Of a stretch of 64,000 bases of DNA, positions 32,415 to 41,828 are shown in pieces. The notes beneath the pieces were generated by a model. The model saw only the letters and a list, made by a program, of their open reading frames with translations, was not told the origin of the DNA and did not search any database. Position numbers and translations under genes: made by a program. The stretch's first letter is position 1, and each line of letters begins with the position of its first letter. Location of the stretch: contig WVZY01000067.1 of assembly GCA_011772205.1 (NCBI GenBank), forward strand, positions 1 to 64,000. The letters are read 5' to 3'. This stretch comes from Candidatus Latescibacterota bacterium (GTDB lineage Bacteria > Krumholzibacteriota > Krumholzibacteriia > WVZY01).

Positions 32415-33572
32415 ATGCGGGAAGTTGCAGTCATCGGCGTCGGCATCCAGAAATGGGGCGAGCTGTGGGAGAAATCCCTTCGTGACATTTTCGTCGAAAG
32501 CGCTCTCAACGCCATGAAAGACGCCGGTGTGGATAAGATCGACTCGATGTACGTCGGCTGCATGAGCAGCGGCCTTTTCACCGGACAGGAGCACATTGCC
32601 TCCTTGCTGGCCGACTATCTGGGATTCAACCCGAACCCTGCGGTTCGCGTGGAAAGCGCTTGCGCCTCGGGCGGAGTGGCCTTCCGACAGGGTTTCATCG
32701 AGGTGGCGAGCGGGTTCAGTGACGTGGTTCTGGTGGGCGGCGTCGAGAAAATGACGGACGTGGACGGCGGCACCGCAACGTATGCTCTGGGAACGGCCGC
32801 CGACCAGGAGTACGAGTGCTACAACGGCGCCACGTTTCCCGGCCTGTATGCGCTGATCGCCCGTGCGCACATGTCGAAATACGGAACAACACTCGAGCAG
32901 CTCGCTGATGTGACGGTGAAAAATCATGACAACGGCTCGCTGAATCCGCACGCCCAATATCCATTCAAAGTCACCCGCGAGCAGGTGATGACGTCGACGA
33001 TGGTGGCCGACCCGCTGCGCATCCTCCACTGTTCCGGAATTACGGACGGCGCGGCCGCCGCGATCCTGGCCCCGGTCGAATTGGCAAAGTCGATGAAGAA
33101 AAATCCCATCATTAAGGTCGCCGGATCGGGGCACGCAACGGACACCATCGCGTTGCACTCGCGCGACGACATCACTTTTCTTCGCGCCACCGCCGAAGCG
33201 GCGCGCCGGGCGTTCGATATGGCGGGAGTTGGGCCGAAAGACATCGACTTCGCTGAAGTTCACGACTGCTTCTCGATCGCCGAGATATGTGTGAGCGAGG
33301 CCCTGGGTTTCTTCGAAAAGGGCCAAGGGGGAAAAGCGGCCGAGGCGGGCGAGACACGGCTCGGCGGCGAAATACCTATAAATCCCTCCGGCGGCCTCAA
33401 AGCGAAGGGCCATCCGGTTGGTGCAACAGGCATCGCTCAGGTCCACGAACTCGTTACGCAGCTTCGACAAGACGCCGGAAAGCGGCAGGTGAAGAACGCC
33501 AGGCGCGCCCTTTCTCAGAATATGGGCGGCACCGGTGGATCGGCACTCGTTCACATTCTGGAGGTTGCATAG
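32415..33572 (+). CDS. Archaeal/SCP-x-type thiolase
   Basis: The 385-residue protein has the thiolase fold of the archaeal acetoacetyl-CoA thiolase/SCP-x group: VESACASGG with the nucleophile C83, GGVEKMTD, then [11 protein letters not shown] and [17 protein letters not shown] with the active-site His residues, and the C-terminal [16 protein letters not shown]. This group lacks the second Cys seen in classical biosynthetic thiolases. It interconverts two acetyl-CoA and acetoacetyl-CoA. AGGAGG lies 8 bases before the ATG. It ends one base before the DUF35 gene, supporting a complex. Confidence 0.9.
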   Translation: MREVAVIGVGIQKWGELWEKSLRDIFVESALNAMKDAGVDKIDSMYVGCMSSGLFTGQEHIASLLADYLGFNPNPAVRVESACASGGVAFRQGFIEVASGFSDVVLVGGVEKMTDVDGGTATYALGTAADQEYECYNGATFPGLYALIARAHMSKYGTTLEQLADVTVKNHDNGSLNPHAQYPFKVTREQVMTSTMVADPLRILHCSGITDGAAAAILAPVELAKSMKKNPIIKVAGSGHATDTIALHSRDDITFLRATAEAARRAFDMAGVGPKDIDFAEVHDCFSIAEICVSEALGFFEKGQGGKAAEAGETRLGGEIPINPSGGLKAKGHPVGATGIAQVHELVTQLRQDAGKRQVKNARRALSQNMGGTGGSALVHILEVA

Positions 33573-33573
33573 T

Positions 33574-33969
33574 ATGTTGACGCCATCGAAATACTGGAGA
33601 GAATCCCCTCAGCGCTACAGGCTGGAGGCGGCCAAATGCACGAAGTGCGGAAAAGTCTTTTTTCCGCCCCGGCTCGTGTGCGACAGTTGCAAGAACGGAG
33701 AATTCGAAAAGACGACACTTCCCGATGAAGGAAAAATCGTGTCGTATTCCATGATCCATGTCACGGCGAGCAACTTTTCGGATGAGGCCCCCATCGCCCT
33801 CGGGATCATCGAACTCGATAATGGAACGAAAATCACCGCGCAGGTCACGGATTGTACCGAGGACGAGCTGGCCGTGGGTGTGCCTGTAAAGCTCGAGTTC
33901 CGTAAGGTTCAGGAGGCCGGCGAGTCCGGCGTTCTGTGTTACGGTTACAAAGCTGTATTGAAGAGATAG
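33574..33969 (+). CDS. DUF35 OB-fold protein with zinc ribbon
   Basis: The 131-residue protein has an N-terminal rubredoxin-like zinc ribbon with C22-x2-C25 and C36-x2-C39 (CTKCG, CDSCK), then the DUF35 OB-fold ([38 protein letters not shown]). In archaea DUF35 bridges thiolase and HMG-CoA synthase, so acetoacetyl-CoA passes without release. The ATG at 33574 is one base after the thiolase stop; an upstream in-frame ATG would overlap the thiolase gene by 38 bases. It is followed by the carboxylase beta gene after 17 bases. Confidence 0.9.
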   Translation: MLTPSKYWRESPQRYRLEAAKCTKCGKVFFPPRLVCDSCKNGEFEKTTLPDEGKIVSYSMIHVTASNFSDEAPIALGIIELDNGTKITAQVTDCTEDELAVGVPVKLEFRKVQEAGESGVLCYGYKAVLKR

Positions 33970-33986
33970 CCCGGGCGGGCTCTGCA

Positions 33987-35594
33987 ATGTATAAAATCGA
34001 ATCCAAAGTTCGGACGTCCGCACCTGAGTATCAACAGAATTACGCGTACAATAAAAAGAAAATCGAAGAGTTTCGGGAGATCCTTGCGAGAATCAAGCAA
34101 GGTGGGCCGCCGAAAGCAATAGAAAAGCACAAAGCGCGCGGCAAGCTCACCGCCAGAGAACGTCTCGAGAAGCTTTTCGACCGCAACACGCCTTTCCTCG
34201 AATTCAGCACGCTATCCGCATACGGCATGTACGACGATCAAGCCCCATGCGCGGGGATCATTACCGGTGTGGGCGTCGTCCACGGGAAGGAAGTGGCGGT
34301 TGTCGCGAACGACGCAACGGTAAAAGGCGGCACCTATTTTCCCATTACGGTGAGAAAACACGTCCGGCTGCAAGAGATCGCGCTCGAAAACCGGCTCCCA
34401 TGCGTGTATCTCGTCGATTCTGGGGGGGTTTTCCTCCCGCTCCAGGACGGGGTTTTTCCAGATAAGGATCACTTCGGCCGCATCTTTTACAACCAGGCGA
34501 AGCTGAGTGCCCTGGGAATTCCGCAGATTTCGTCAGTCATGGGATCCTGCACCGCCGGTGGTGCCTACGTACCCGCCATGAGCGACGAAACCATCATTGT
34601 CAAAGGCGAAGGAACGATTTTCATCGGCGGGCCGCCGCTGGTGAAAGCGGCTACCGGCGTGGATGTGACACCCGAGGATCTCGGCGGCGCCGAAGTGCAC
34701 ACACGGATTTCAGGTGTGTCGGATCATTACGCGCACGATGACGAACATGCGATCCAGATTCTCAGAAACATTCTCGAGAGCGTGCCCGCACCGAAGAAGT
34801 TTCCTCTCGATATCTCGGAACCGGAGGATCCGGCTTACGATCCAGAAGAGATATACGGAGTTCTCCCTAGAGATCTTTCCGTGCAATTCGATGTTCGCGA
34901 AGTGATTGCTCGCATCGTGGACGGAGGCCGTTTCCATGAGTTCAAGGAACTGTACGGCCAAACGCTCGTCACGGGCTTTGCACGGATCATGGGTTACCCT
35001 GTGGGGATCGTTGCGAACAACGGCGTGCTCTTCTCCGAAAGTGCCCAGAAAGGCGCGCATTTTGTTTCGCTCTGTGCCGTCCGGAAGATCCCGCTTGTGT
35101 TTCTCCAAAACATCACCGGTTTCATCGTTGGAAAGGAATTCGAGCACGGCGGCATCGCCAAAGATGGAGCGAAAATGGTCCACGCTGTTGCAAACGCTCA
35201 GGTCCCCCGGTTCACCCTGGTCATCGGCGCCTCGCACGGCGCGGGGAACTACGCGATGTGCGGGAGGGGGTACTTCCCCCGGCTGTTGTGGATGTGGCCG
35301 ACGTCGAAAATCTCGGTGATGGGCGGCGAGCAGGCATCCAATGTGCTCCTTACCGTGAAGAAGGCGGCTCTTGAAATGGAAGGCAAGACCATGACGCCCG
35401 ACGAGGAGAAAGAATTGGCGGCGCCGATTCTGGAGAAATACGAGAGAGAAGGCAGCGCCTATTATGCAACCGCCCGCCTGTGGGATGACGGCGTCATCGA
35501 GCCGCTCGATACACGAAGGGCGCTCGGCCTGGCGATCAGCATGTCCCTGAACTGCTACATCCCCGAGCATCAGTTCGGCGTGTTCAGGATGTAG
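33987..35594 (+). CDS. mccB: Methylcrotonyl-CoA carboxylase-type beta (carboxyltransferase) subunit
   Basis: The 535-residue protein, from the ATG at 33987, has the length of MCC beta and its specific motifs: [36 protein letters not shown] then [50 protein letters not shown] and [17 protein letters not shown], then the C-terminal [14 protein letters not shown] and [17 protein letters not shown]. These follow MCC rather than propionyl- or acetyl-CoA carboxylase. It moves CO2 between biotin and 3-methylcrotonyl-CoA. The order (beta, hydratase, alpha) is that of liuBCD operons. No strong Shine-Dalgarno; coupling to the DUF35 gene is likely. Confidence 0.9.
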   Translation: MYKIESKVRTSAPEYQQNYAYNKKKIEEFREILARIKQGGPPKAIEKHKARGKLTARERLEKLFDRNTPFLEFSTLSAYGMYDDQAPCAGIITGVGVVHGKEVAVVANDATVKGGTYFPITVRKHVRLQEIALENRLPCVYLVDSGGVFLPLQDGVFPDKDHFGRIFYNQAKLSALGIPQISSVMGSCTAGGAYVPAMSDETIIVKGEGTIFIGGPPLVKAATGVDVTPEDLGGAEVHTRISGVSDHYAHDDEHAIQILRNILESVPAPKKFPLDISEPEDPAYDPEEIYGVLPRDLSVQFDVREVIARIVDGGRFHEFKELYGQTLVTGFARIMGYPVGIVANNGVLFSESAQKGAHFVSLCAVRKIPLVFLQNITGFIVGKEFEHGGIAKDGAKMVHAVANAQVPRFTLVIGASHGAGNYAMCGRGYFPRLLWMWPTSKISVMGGEQASNVLLTVKKAALEMEGKTMTPDEEKELAAPILEKYEREGSAYYATARLWDDGVIEPLDTRRALGLAISMSLNCYIPEHQFGVFRM

Positions 35595-35623
35595 TCTGAA
35601 CCCGGCCGAATACGGTTCGGATC

Positions 35624-36421
35624 ATGACCACAGATCCTTATCAAACCATCGAAGTTGTAGAAAAAGGCCCGGTCGCGGAAGTGATCCTTTCACGCCCGGA
35701 GGTGCGGAACGCGTTCGACGAGATTCTTCTCGGCGAACTCAACAGGGCGCTCCAGTCAATCGGTGGGGAAAAACGTATCCGGATCGTGGTGCTCACCGGT
35801 AAGGGCGAAGCGTTTTCCGCCGGTGCGGACCTCAACTGGATGCGGAAAGTGGCGGGGTACACCTACGAGCAAAATGTGTCGGATGCGAAAACGCTTGCAG
35901 ATGCGATTCAAGCGCTCTACTCGATGCCGCAGGCTACTATTGCCCGCGTCAACGGCCCGTCGATCGGCGGGGCCCTCGGTCTGATCGCCGCTTGTGATAT
36001 CGCGGTGGCCTCTCGTGAGGCGTTTTTTGCTCTGAGGGAGGTTCGGCTGGGAATTGTGCCGGCGGTGATATCGCCCTACGTGATCCGGAAAATCGGCGAG
36101 CGGAATGCGCGGGATTATTTTCTCACCGGAAGGCGGATCGATGCGGATACGGCTCTAGAAATCGGCCTCGTGAACGAAGTGGTCGAGACGCTCGATCTCG
36201 ATGACGCAGTCGACGGCTGGATCAAACGGTTCCAACACAGTGGACCGGAGGCGGTGAAGGCATGCAAAGAACTCATCGCGAAGGTGTCCGGATCGAGTAT
36301 CGATGAGGTAAAGGATTATACGACGGACCTGATCGCGCAGCTCCGGGTATCGGACGAAGGAAAAGAAGGCTTCGCTTCTTTTTTCGAGAAGCGGAAGCCC
36401 GAATGGGATTTAGAGGAGTAA
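35624..36421 (+). CDS. liuC: Methylglutaconyl-CoA hydratase-like enoyl-CoA hydratase
   Basis: The 265-residue crotonase-family protein has GEAFSAGADLNWM (oxyanion hole) and NGPSIGGALGLIAACDIAVAS (second oxyanion glycine), followed by FALREVRLGIVPAVISPYVIRKIG, the segment characteristic of LiuC/AUH-type hydratases. These interconvert 3-methylglutaconyl-CoA and HMG-CoA. Its stop is immediately followed by the ATG of the biotin carboxylase gene (36422). Position between carboxylase subunits strongly supports this assignment over a generic fatty-acid enoyl-CoA hydratase. Confidence 0.88.
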   Translation: MTTDPYQTIEVVEKGPVAEVILSRPEVRNAFDEILLGELNRALQSIGGEKRIRIVVLTGKGEAFSAGADLNWMRKVAGYTYEQNVSDAKTLADAIQALYSMPQATIARVNGPSIGGALGLIAACDIAVASREAFFALREVRLGIVPAVISPYVIRKIGERNARDYFLTGRRIDADTALEIGLVNEVVETLDLDDAVDGWIKRFQHSGPEAVKACKELIAKVSGSSIDEVKDYTTDLIAQLRVSDEGKEGFASFFEKRKPEWDLEE

Positions 36422-37921
36422 ATGAATAAAGTTCTCGTTCCCAACAGAGGTGAAATCGCCGTCAGGGTCATCCGTGCCTGCAAGGAGCTGGATATCCCGG
36501 TCGTTGCCGCTTATTCGGAGGCCGACATAAGGAGCCTTCACGTCCAGCTCGCCGATGAGGCCGTTTGCATCGGACCGCCGTCTCCTCTCGAGAGTTATCT
36601 CAACATCGATGCCATTGTCCGGGCGGCCAGGGAAACCGGTTGTGATGCGGTCCATCCGGGTTACGGCTTTCTGGCCGAGAACGACCGGTTCGCCGAAAGG
36701 CTCGAAAAAGAGGGGATCACATTTATCGGCCCTCCCTCCCCGGTCATCCGCGCGATGGGGAGCAAAATTCAATCTCGGGCGATTATGAAAAAAGCGGGCA
36801 TCCCCATCATCCCGGGTTCGCTGGAAGGGAGCGACGATGTCGATGAAATTATGAAGGCGGCAAGGAAAATCGACGGTCCAATTTTTCTCAAAGCATCGGC
36901 AGGAGGAGGAGGTAAGGGGATGAGGCTCGTGTTGGATCGGACCAACCTCGAATCGCTCGTACGTGAAGCTGTGGGAGAAGCGCGGTCGGCTTTTGGAGAC
37001 GGCACGATCTATATCGAAAAGTATATCGAAAGTCCCCGGCATATCGAGTTCCAGATTCTCGCAGATTCACACGGCAGTATCGTCCATCTATTCGAGCGCG
37101 AGTGTTCGGTCCAGCGCCGACACCAGAAGGTCCTCGAGGAAACGCCGTCGACGGCGCTCGACGACAAGCTGCGCAAGCGAATGGGGAAAGCGGCCGTCTC
37201 TGCAGCCCGCGCGGCAGGCTATCGGAACGCCGGAACGGTCGAGTTCATGTTCGGTAAGAATCAGGAATTCTACTTCCTCGAAATGAACACGAGGATTCAG
37301 GTCGAGCATCCGATAACCGAGTTCACCACGGGAGTCGATCTCGTCAAGTGGCAGATTCGGATCGCCCGCGGTGAAGAGCTCGACTTTCGTCAGGAAGATC
37401 TCGTTCAACGCGGCCACGCCATCGAGTGCCGGATCTATGCGGAGGATAGTGCGAAGAACTTTATCCCTTCGTGTGGGGTAATAACGCTTTTGAAAGAACC
37501 GTGGGGACCGGGGATTCGGAACGACAGCGGGATTTACGAAGGGTGGGAGGTGAGCCCATACTATGATCCGATCCTTTCGAAACTCGTGGCGTATGGAGAA
37601 AACCGTGAAGCGGCGATAAAGCGGATGCAACTCGCGTTGGACTCTTATGTGATCCACGGGATCGAAACTTCGATCGATCTCCACAAGCGGATCCTGTCAA
37701 ACGATACATTCATCAAAGGTGAGACATACACGAGCTTTATCGAAGCTCACCAGGACGAAATTCTTGGATCCCCGGACAGCGTTCCTGTCGAGGCCTTTAT
37801 TGCTGCGGCGCTCGCGGAAGAGTTGGGAGGCGCGGGCGTGACATTGCGGAACGAAACCGCATTGGAACGACCGACCCCCTGGCATTATGTCGGTAAGTGG
37901 GAAATTGGTGGAGGCCGGTAG
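36422..37921 (+). CDS. Biotin carboxylase subunit of the acyl-CoA carboxylase
   Basis: The 499-residue protein is a complete biotin carboxylase: NKVLVPNRGEIAVRVIRACK, HPGYGFLAEN, KASAGGGGKGMR (ATP loop), HIEFQILAD, ECSVQRRHQKVLEE, FLEMNTRIQVEHPITE and CRIYAEDSAKNFIPS. It charges biotin with bicarbonate and ATP. In typical MccA/LiuD the same chain continues into a biotin domain (about 660 residues in all); here the gene ends with TAG and a separate 166-codon biotin-carrier gene starts at the next base. Upstream, it abuts the hydratase stop. Confidence 0.93.
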   Translation: MNKVLVPNRGEIAVRVIRACKELDIPVVAAYSEADIRSLHVQLADEAVCIGPPSPLESYLNIDAIVRAARETGCDAVHPGYGFLAENDRFAERLEKEGITFIGPPSPVIRAMGSKIQSRAIMKKAGIPIIPGSLEGSDDVDEIMKAARKIDGPIFLKASAGGGGKGMRLVLDRTNLESLVREAVGEARSAFGDGTIYIEKYIESPRHIEFQILADSHGSIVHLFERECSVQRRHQKVLEETPSTALDDKLRKRMGKAAVSAARAAGYRNAGTVEFMFGKNQEFYFLEMNTRIQVEHPITEFTTGVDLVKWQIRIARGEELDFRQEDLVQRGHAIECRIYAEDSAKNFIPSCGVITLLKEPWGPGIRNDSGIYEGWEVSPYYDPILSKLVAYGENREAAIKRMQLALDSYVIHGIETSIDLHKRILSNDTFIKGETYTSFIEAHQDEILGSPDSVPVEAFIAAALAEELGGAGVTLRNETALERPTPWHYVGKWEIGGGR

Positions 37922-38422
37922 GTGGAACTGACCATTTGCATCGATGGTGTTGAAAAACAGCTGGACGTTGAAAAGAAGGGTGATCACTATCGCTTTTCGA
38001 TTGATGGAAAAGAATATCGAGTAAGCTCCGGATCACTCTCAAACGGCGCGCTCACCTTTTTCATAGGCAATCGTTCTTGCGTCGCGTATTTCTCGGAAGG
38101 AAGCGGCGGCAGGCGTATGGCAATGGGAGGGAGAACCTATTCCATTGAGAGTGGTGAGAATGAAAACCATCGAGGCGGTACCGGTGCGTCGGCCCATGCG
38201 GATGGGACAGTCGAATCTCCGATGCCCGGAAATATCATTGCCGTCAATGTGAGCGAAGGCGACGCCGTAAGGGCGAATCAGGCGGTTGTCGTCATTGAAT
38301 CGATGAAGATGCAAAACGAAATTGCAGCGCCGGTCGACGGCGAGATCAAGAAAGTAAACTGCGCTGTCGGGGATCAGGTGAACTTCGGTGATGTGCTCGT
38401 AGAGATCGAGCCGGAAAAGTGA
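37922..38422 (+). CDS. Biotin carboxyl carrier protein of the acyl-CoA carboxylase
   Basis: The 166-residue protein starts with GTG immediately after the biotin carboxylase stop. Residues 95-166 are a biotinyl domain with the modified lysine K129 in ESMKM and VESPMPGNIIAV near its start. Residues 1-80 resemble the BT (biotin carboxylase-carboxyltransferase linker) region of MccA/PccA chains, so the two genes together equal one conventional alpha subunit split in two. A Gly/Asn/His-rich linker lies at about 77-95. It is the last gene of the cluster. Confidence 0.92.
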   Translation: MELTICIDGVEKQLDVEKKGDHYRFSIDGKEYRVSSGSLSNGALTFFIGNRSCVAYFSEGSGGRRMAMGGRTYSIESGENENHRGGTGASAHADGTVESPMPGNIIAVNVSEGDAVRANQAVVVIESMKMQNEIAAPVDGEIKKVNCAVGDQVNFGDVLVEIEPEK

Positions 38423-38464
38423 GAACCGTATAATTATGGTCAACCAGAGCGCCGGTAACGCTAA

Positions 38465-39280
38465 ATGAACTATCTATACTCTCTTTTATTGGGGGTGTTA
38501 CAGGGTCTCACCGAATTTCTCCCCATTTCATCTTCCGCCCACCTCATCCTCGCGCGGCTCCTTCTCAAATTCGAGTCCATCGACGGCATCACGTTCGATG
38601 TTGCTATGCACGTCGGGACGCTGCTTGCACTGCTCACCTACTTTCACAAGGACATCGGCTTATTTACACGGGGCGCTGCGAGGAGCCTATCGAGCACCGG
38701 GAGAGCACGCGATATCAACGAGCGGCTGCCATGGTACATCCTCGTTGCATCCGTTCCTGCTGCTTGTATCGGGTACTTTTTCGAGGCTCAAATAGATGAG
38801 TATTTCCGGAATCCTTCCGTTATCGTCGTCACGCTCACAACTGTCGGGGCGCTGTTCATTGTGTTCGACCGCGCGTCCAAACAGACGGACGATATCCACT
38901 CGCTTACCATCTGGAAATGTTTCATCATTGGTGTTGCCCAGAGCGTCGCATTGATACCCGGCGTGTCCCGCGCCGGTATAACCATCGTTGCCGGTCTTGC
39001 GCAGAATTTGAAGCGTGAGGCAGCAGCCCGGTTCTCATTTCTCCTGTCGATCCCGGTGATGTTCGGCGCCGGGATCAAGAAGGCGCTCGATCTGCGTCAC
39101 ACTGGATTTACCGGAGATGATGCAGGCGTCTTATTGGTGGGAATCGTGACGTCCGCAACCGTGGGATGGCTGGCGATCAAGTTTCTGCTCTCTTATCTGC
39201 AGCGCCACCGGATGGATGCGTTTGCCTATTACCGGTTCTTGCTGGCCGCAGTTGTGTTGCTCGTAATATTGTCGCGCTAG
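38465..39280 (+). CDS. uppP: Undecaprenyl-diphosphatase UppP (BacA)
   Basis: The 271-residue membrane protein has both UppP signatures: LQGLTEFLPISSSAHLIL (12-29) and LIPGVSRAGITIVAGL in the middle, plus about eight transmembrane helices. It dephosphorylates undecaprenyl diphosphate to recycle the lipid carrier for peptidoglycan and surface glycans. It begins 42 bases after the biotin carrier gene on the same strand, so it could be transcribed with the HMG-CoA cluster, but no Shine-Dalgarno stronger than GGTAACG was seen. Confidence 0.96.
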   Translation: MNYLYSLLLGVLQGLTEFLPISSSAHLILARLLLKFESIDGITFDVAMHVGTLLALLTYFHKDIGLFTRGAARSLSSTGRARDINERLPWYILVASVPAACIGYFFEAQIDEYFRNPSVIVVTLTTVGALFIVFDRASKQTDDIHSLTIWKCFIIGVAQSVALIPGVSRAGITIVAGLAQNLKREAAARFSFLLSIPVMFGAGIKKALDLRHTGFTGDDAGVLLVGIVTSATVGWLAIKFLLSYLQRHRMDAFAYYRFLLAAVVLLVILSR

Positions 39281-39298
39281 ATGCGATTCGAGTGGTGC

Positions 39299-40567
39299 TC
39301 ATTTCTCGAGCGACTTTTCCGTCCAGATCTGAGCAAGGTTGAGAATCACCCCGACTGCCATCTCCATAACCTGTACGGGAACCCACTCGATCTTGCTGTG
39401 AAACGCCTCACCGCCTGCGAAGAGGTTGGGTGTCAGCAGGCCTTTGTATGAAAGCGTCGCTCCATCCGTTCCCCCGCGGATGAGGGTGTGGCGCGGTTCG
39501 GCACCCACCCTGCGTATGGCTTCTTCGGCGTATTCGAGAAGGCGGGGCTCCTCTTCGATTTTGTAGCGCATGTTGCGGTAGTACTCTTTGTATTCCAGCT
39601 TGGTCTTCCCCTTCGGATACATTTCTTGCACCTCTTCCCGGATCTTTTCGAGCAGTTTCTTTTTTTCTTCGATGCCTGACATTTCGAAGTCCCGGAGAAG
39701 AATCTTGAGGGTTACCTTTTCATTCTGTCCATCGATCACATACGGGTGGATATATCCCTGGCGATCTGCTGTTGTTTCTGGGCTCATATCCTGGGGGAGG
39801 CGCTCGATGATTTTCGAGACCATCTTGATCGCGTTGACGAGTTTGTCCTTCGCGTAACCCGGGTGGACGCCAATGCCCTCAATTTCGAAAATTGCCGTGA
39901 ACGCGTTGAATGTTTCGAACTCTATGTCTCCTAAGGGACCTCCGTCCAGAGTATAGGCGAAATCCGCGCCGAATTTTTTGATGTCGAAATACTTGGTTCC
40001 CTGCCCGACCTCTTCGTCCGGAGTGAAGCCGATTTTTATCGTACCGTGACGGAGATCAGGATTTTGAAAAAGCATGTCGACCGCCGTCATAATCTCCGCA
40101 ATTCCAGCCTTATCGTCAGCGCCCAGCAAAGTGGTCCCGTCACTCGTAACGATATCCATGCCGGTATACTTCTTGAGGTTCGGGTATTCTTCGACGCGGA
40201 TCACCTTTGTGGGATCGCCGGGCAGAGTAATATCCCCTCCCTGGTAATTTTCGTGAACAACGGGTTTGACGCCGGCTCCCGTTACCGCCGGCGAAGTGTC
40301 CACGTGGGCGATAAACCCGATTGCCGGCACGCGGCGGGTTTCTTCTTTCGTAAGGTTGGACGGTACGGTTCCGAATACATACCCGTATTGATCCATTGTG
40401 GCATCTCCTACGCCCAATGCCTTCAGCTCGTCGAGGAGCATCCTGCAAAGAGCGAGTTGCTTTTCAGTGCTGGGAAAACGGTCGCTATCTTCTTGCGACT
40501 GGGTGTCGACCTGAACGTATCGTTTGAATCGTTCTAGGGCGGATTCCTTCGGAGGTGCAAATTTCAT
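39299..40567 (-). CDS. pepT: Peptidase T (tripeptide aminopeptidase)
   Basis: The 422-residue M20-family protein has the PepT motifs: FKRYVQVDTQSQED, GFIAHVDTSP (first zinc His), TTLLGADDKAGIAEIMTAV (bridging Asp), GFTPDEEVGQGTKYF (catalytic Glu pair), DGGPLGDIEFETFNA and LIRGGTDGATLSYKG. It removes the N-terminal residue of tripeptides in the cytoplasm using two zinc ions. AGGAG lies 5 bases before the ATG. A near-consensus promoter is 87 bases upstream. It is convergent with uppP. Confidence 0.95.
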   Translation of the reverse strand: MKFAPPKESALERFKRYVQVDTQSQEDSDRFPSTEKQLALCRMLLDELKALGVGDATMDQYGYVFGTVPSNLTKEETRRVPAIGFIAHVDTSPAVTGAGVKPVVHENYQGGDITLPGDPTKVIRVEEYPNLKKYTGMDIVTSDGTTLLGADDKAGIAEIMTAVDMLFQNPDLRHGTIKIGFTPDEEVGQGTKYFDIKKFGADFAYTLDGGPLGDIEFETFNAFTAIFEIEGIGVHPGYAKDKLVNAIKMVSKIIERLPQDMSPETTADRQGYIHPYVIDGQNEKVTLKILLRDFEMSGIEEKKKLLEKIREEVQEMYPKGKTKLEYKEYYRNMRYKIEEEPRLLEYAEEAIRRVGAEPRHTLIRGGTDGATLSYKGLLTPNLFAGGEAFHSKIEWVPVQVMEMAVGVILNLAQIWTEKSLEK

Positions 40568-40653
40568 GGGAACTCCTATGCGATAAATTTTTTCCTGTGC
40601 TTCGTTGATTGATTCTTGTACGCTGGACGTGCAGCGGGGATTAGCGAGCTTTG

Positions 40654-40682
40654 ATCATATTTCGTAATATTGTTTTCGTCAA
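40654..40682 (-). promoter_or_regulatory. Sigma70-like promoter of pepT
   Basis: On the minus strand TTGACG (40677-40682), a 17-base spacer and TATGAT (40654-40659) form a 5/6 + 5/6 match. The predicted transcript start near 40647 gives an 80-base leader before the pepT ATG at 40567. Confidence 0.65.
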
Positions 40683-40726
40683 TTGAAAACGGGGCAGCCA
40701 TAACCCGATGAGAAGGAGGTCTTAGA

Positions 40727-41794
40727 ATGAAATCGGCGATCCGAATGAATTCGATGCCATCAAAATTGTCCTTCGGGATAATTGTAACAGGTCTCCTCGC
40801 GATATTCGTGCTTTCGGCCGGACGTATCTATGCTGTTTCATCGGCGCAAGAATCTTCGGAAGGCGTTACGTCTTTTCGACCGGTCCATACGTACTCGATC
40901 GTTGCCAGGGATTCCATAACGGGCGAAATCGGAGTCGCTGTACAATCCCACTGGTTCTCGGTCGGCACGGTTGTAACGTGGGCGGAAGCGGGTCTTGGAG
41001 CGGTAGCAACCCAGTCCCTTGCAGAGATATCGTATGGTCCGCTGGGTCTCGAATTGATGAGAGCCGGTAAGAGCGCCGATCGGGCACTTCACGCGCTCCT
41101 TCGTGCCGACGATCATCCGGAATGGCGGCAGGTGGCAATGATCGATGCATCGGGGCAGGTCGCCGTCCACACCGGCGAAAAGTGCATTCGGGAGGCGGGA
41201 CACCATGTAGGCGACCAATATTCAGTTCAGGCGAACTTGATGGAAAAAAACACGGTGTGGGACGCGATGGCGGAGGCATACGAAAATTCAAAAGGGGATC
41301 TTGCCGAGCGGATGCTCGCCGCTCTCGAAGCCGCGCAGAAGGAAGGCGGTGATATCAGAGGTAAACAATCAGCGGCGATCATCATCGTGACGGGGAAATC
41401 ATCCGGCAGGTCATATATGGACCGGGTGGTGGATTTGCGAGTTGAGGATCACCCGGAGCCCGTAAAAGAACTGAAGCGGCTCGTTCAGGTCAACAGGGCT
41501 TATGAGTTCATGAACGACGGCGATGAACGCGTGGCCATGGGCGATATTAAAGGGGCGATGGATGCGTACAGCAAAGCGATGGATCTAGCCCCCGGAAATC
41601 CCGAAGTGCAGTTCTGGGCGGCGGTGACGATGTTTACCGAAGGGAACGAGAGAGAAGCGCTGAAGTATTTCAGGGAAGTATTTAGAGTGGATCGAAGATG
41701 GGTCGAAGTAGTCCGAAGACTCCCTGAGGCGGGTCTGCTCCCGGCGGATGAGAAGCAGATCAGGAAAATCATGAGTGTCGCGCCGAAATGGTAG
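40727..41794 (+). CDS. DUF1028 Ntn-hydrolase-like protein with C-terminal TPR region
   Basis: The 355-residue protein has an N-terminal hydrophobic signal/anchor (IIVTGLLAIFVLSAG), then a DUF1028 domain (about 45-240): HTYSIVARDSITGEIGVAVQSHWFSVG, EAGLGAVATQSLAE, then the GDQYSVQANLM segment and KQSAAIIIV. The C-terminal about 90 residues form at least two TPR-like helical pairs (GDIKGAMDAYSKAMDLAP, GNEREALKYFREVF). DUF1028 proteins have the Ntn-hydrolase fold and are of unknown substrate. The strong AAGGAGG and export signal suggest a well-expressed periplasmic protein. Confidence 0.85.
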   Translation: MKSAIRMNSMPSKLSFGIIVTGLLAIFVLSAGRIYAVSSAQESSEGVTSFRPVHTYSIVARDSITGEIGVAVQSHWFSVGTVVTWAEAGLGAVATQSLAEISYGPLGLELMRAGKSADRALHALLRADDHPEWRQVAMIDASGQVAVHTGEKCIREAGHHVGDQYSVQANLMEKNTVWDAMAEAYENSKGDLAERMLAALEAAQKEGGDIRGKQSAAIIIVTGKSSGRSYMDRVVDLRVEDHPEPVKELKRLVQVNRAYEFMNDGDERVAMGDIKGAMDAYSKAMDLAPGNPEVQFWAAVTMFTEGNEREALKYFREVFRVDRRWVEVVRRLPEAGLLPADEKQIRKIMSVAPKW

Positions 41795-41828
41795 AGGATT
41801 CCGCGGCGTCCATTTCCGCCGCATAAGG

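Noticed and set aside
32373-33554. 393-residue minus-strand frame opposite the thiolase gene
   Set aside because: Antisense shadow of a thiolase with intact catalytic residues; His/Arg-rich composition typical of complementary frames.
35624-36421. Generic fatty-acid enoyl-CoA hydratase (FadB/EchA) assignment
   Set aside because: The VRLGIVPAVISPYVIRKIG segment and the position between carboxylase subunits point to a LiuC-type methylglutaconyl-CoA hydratase.
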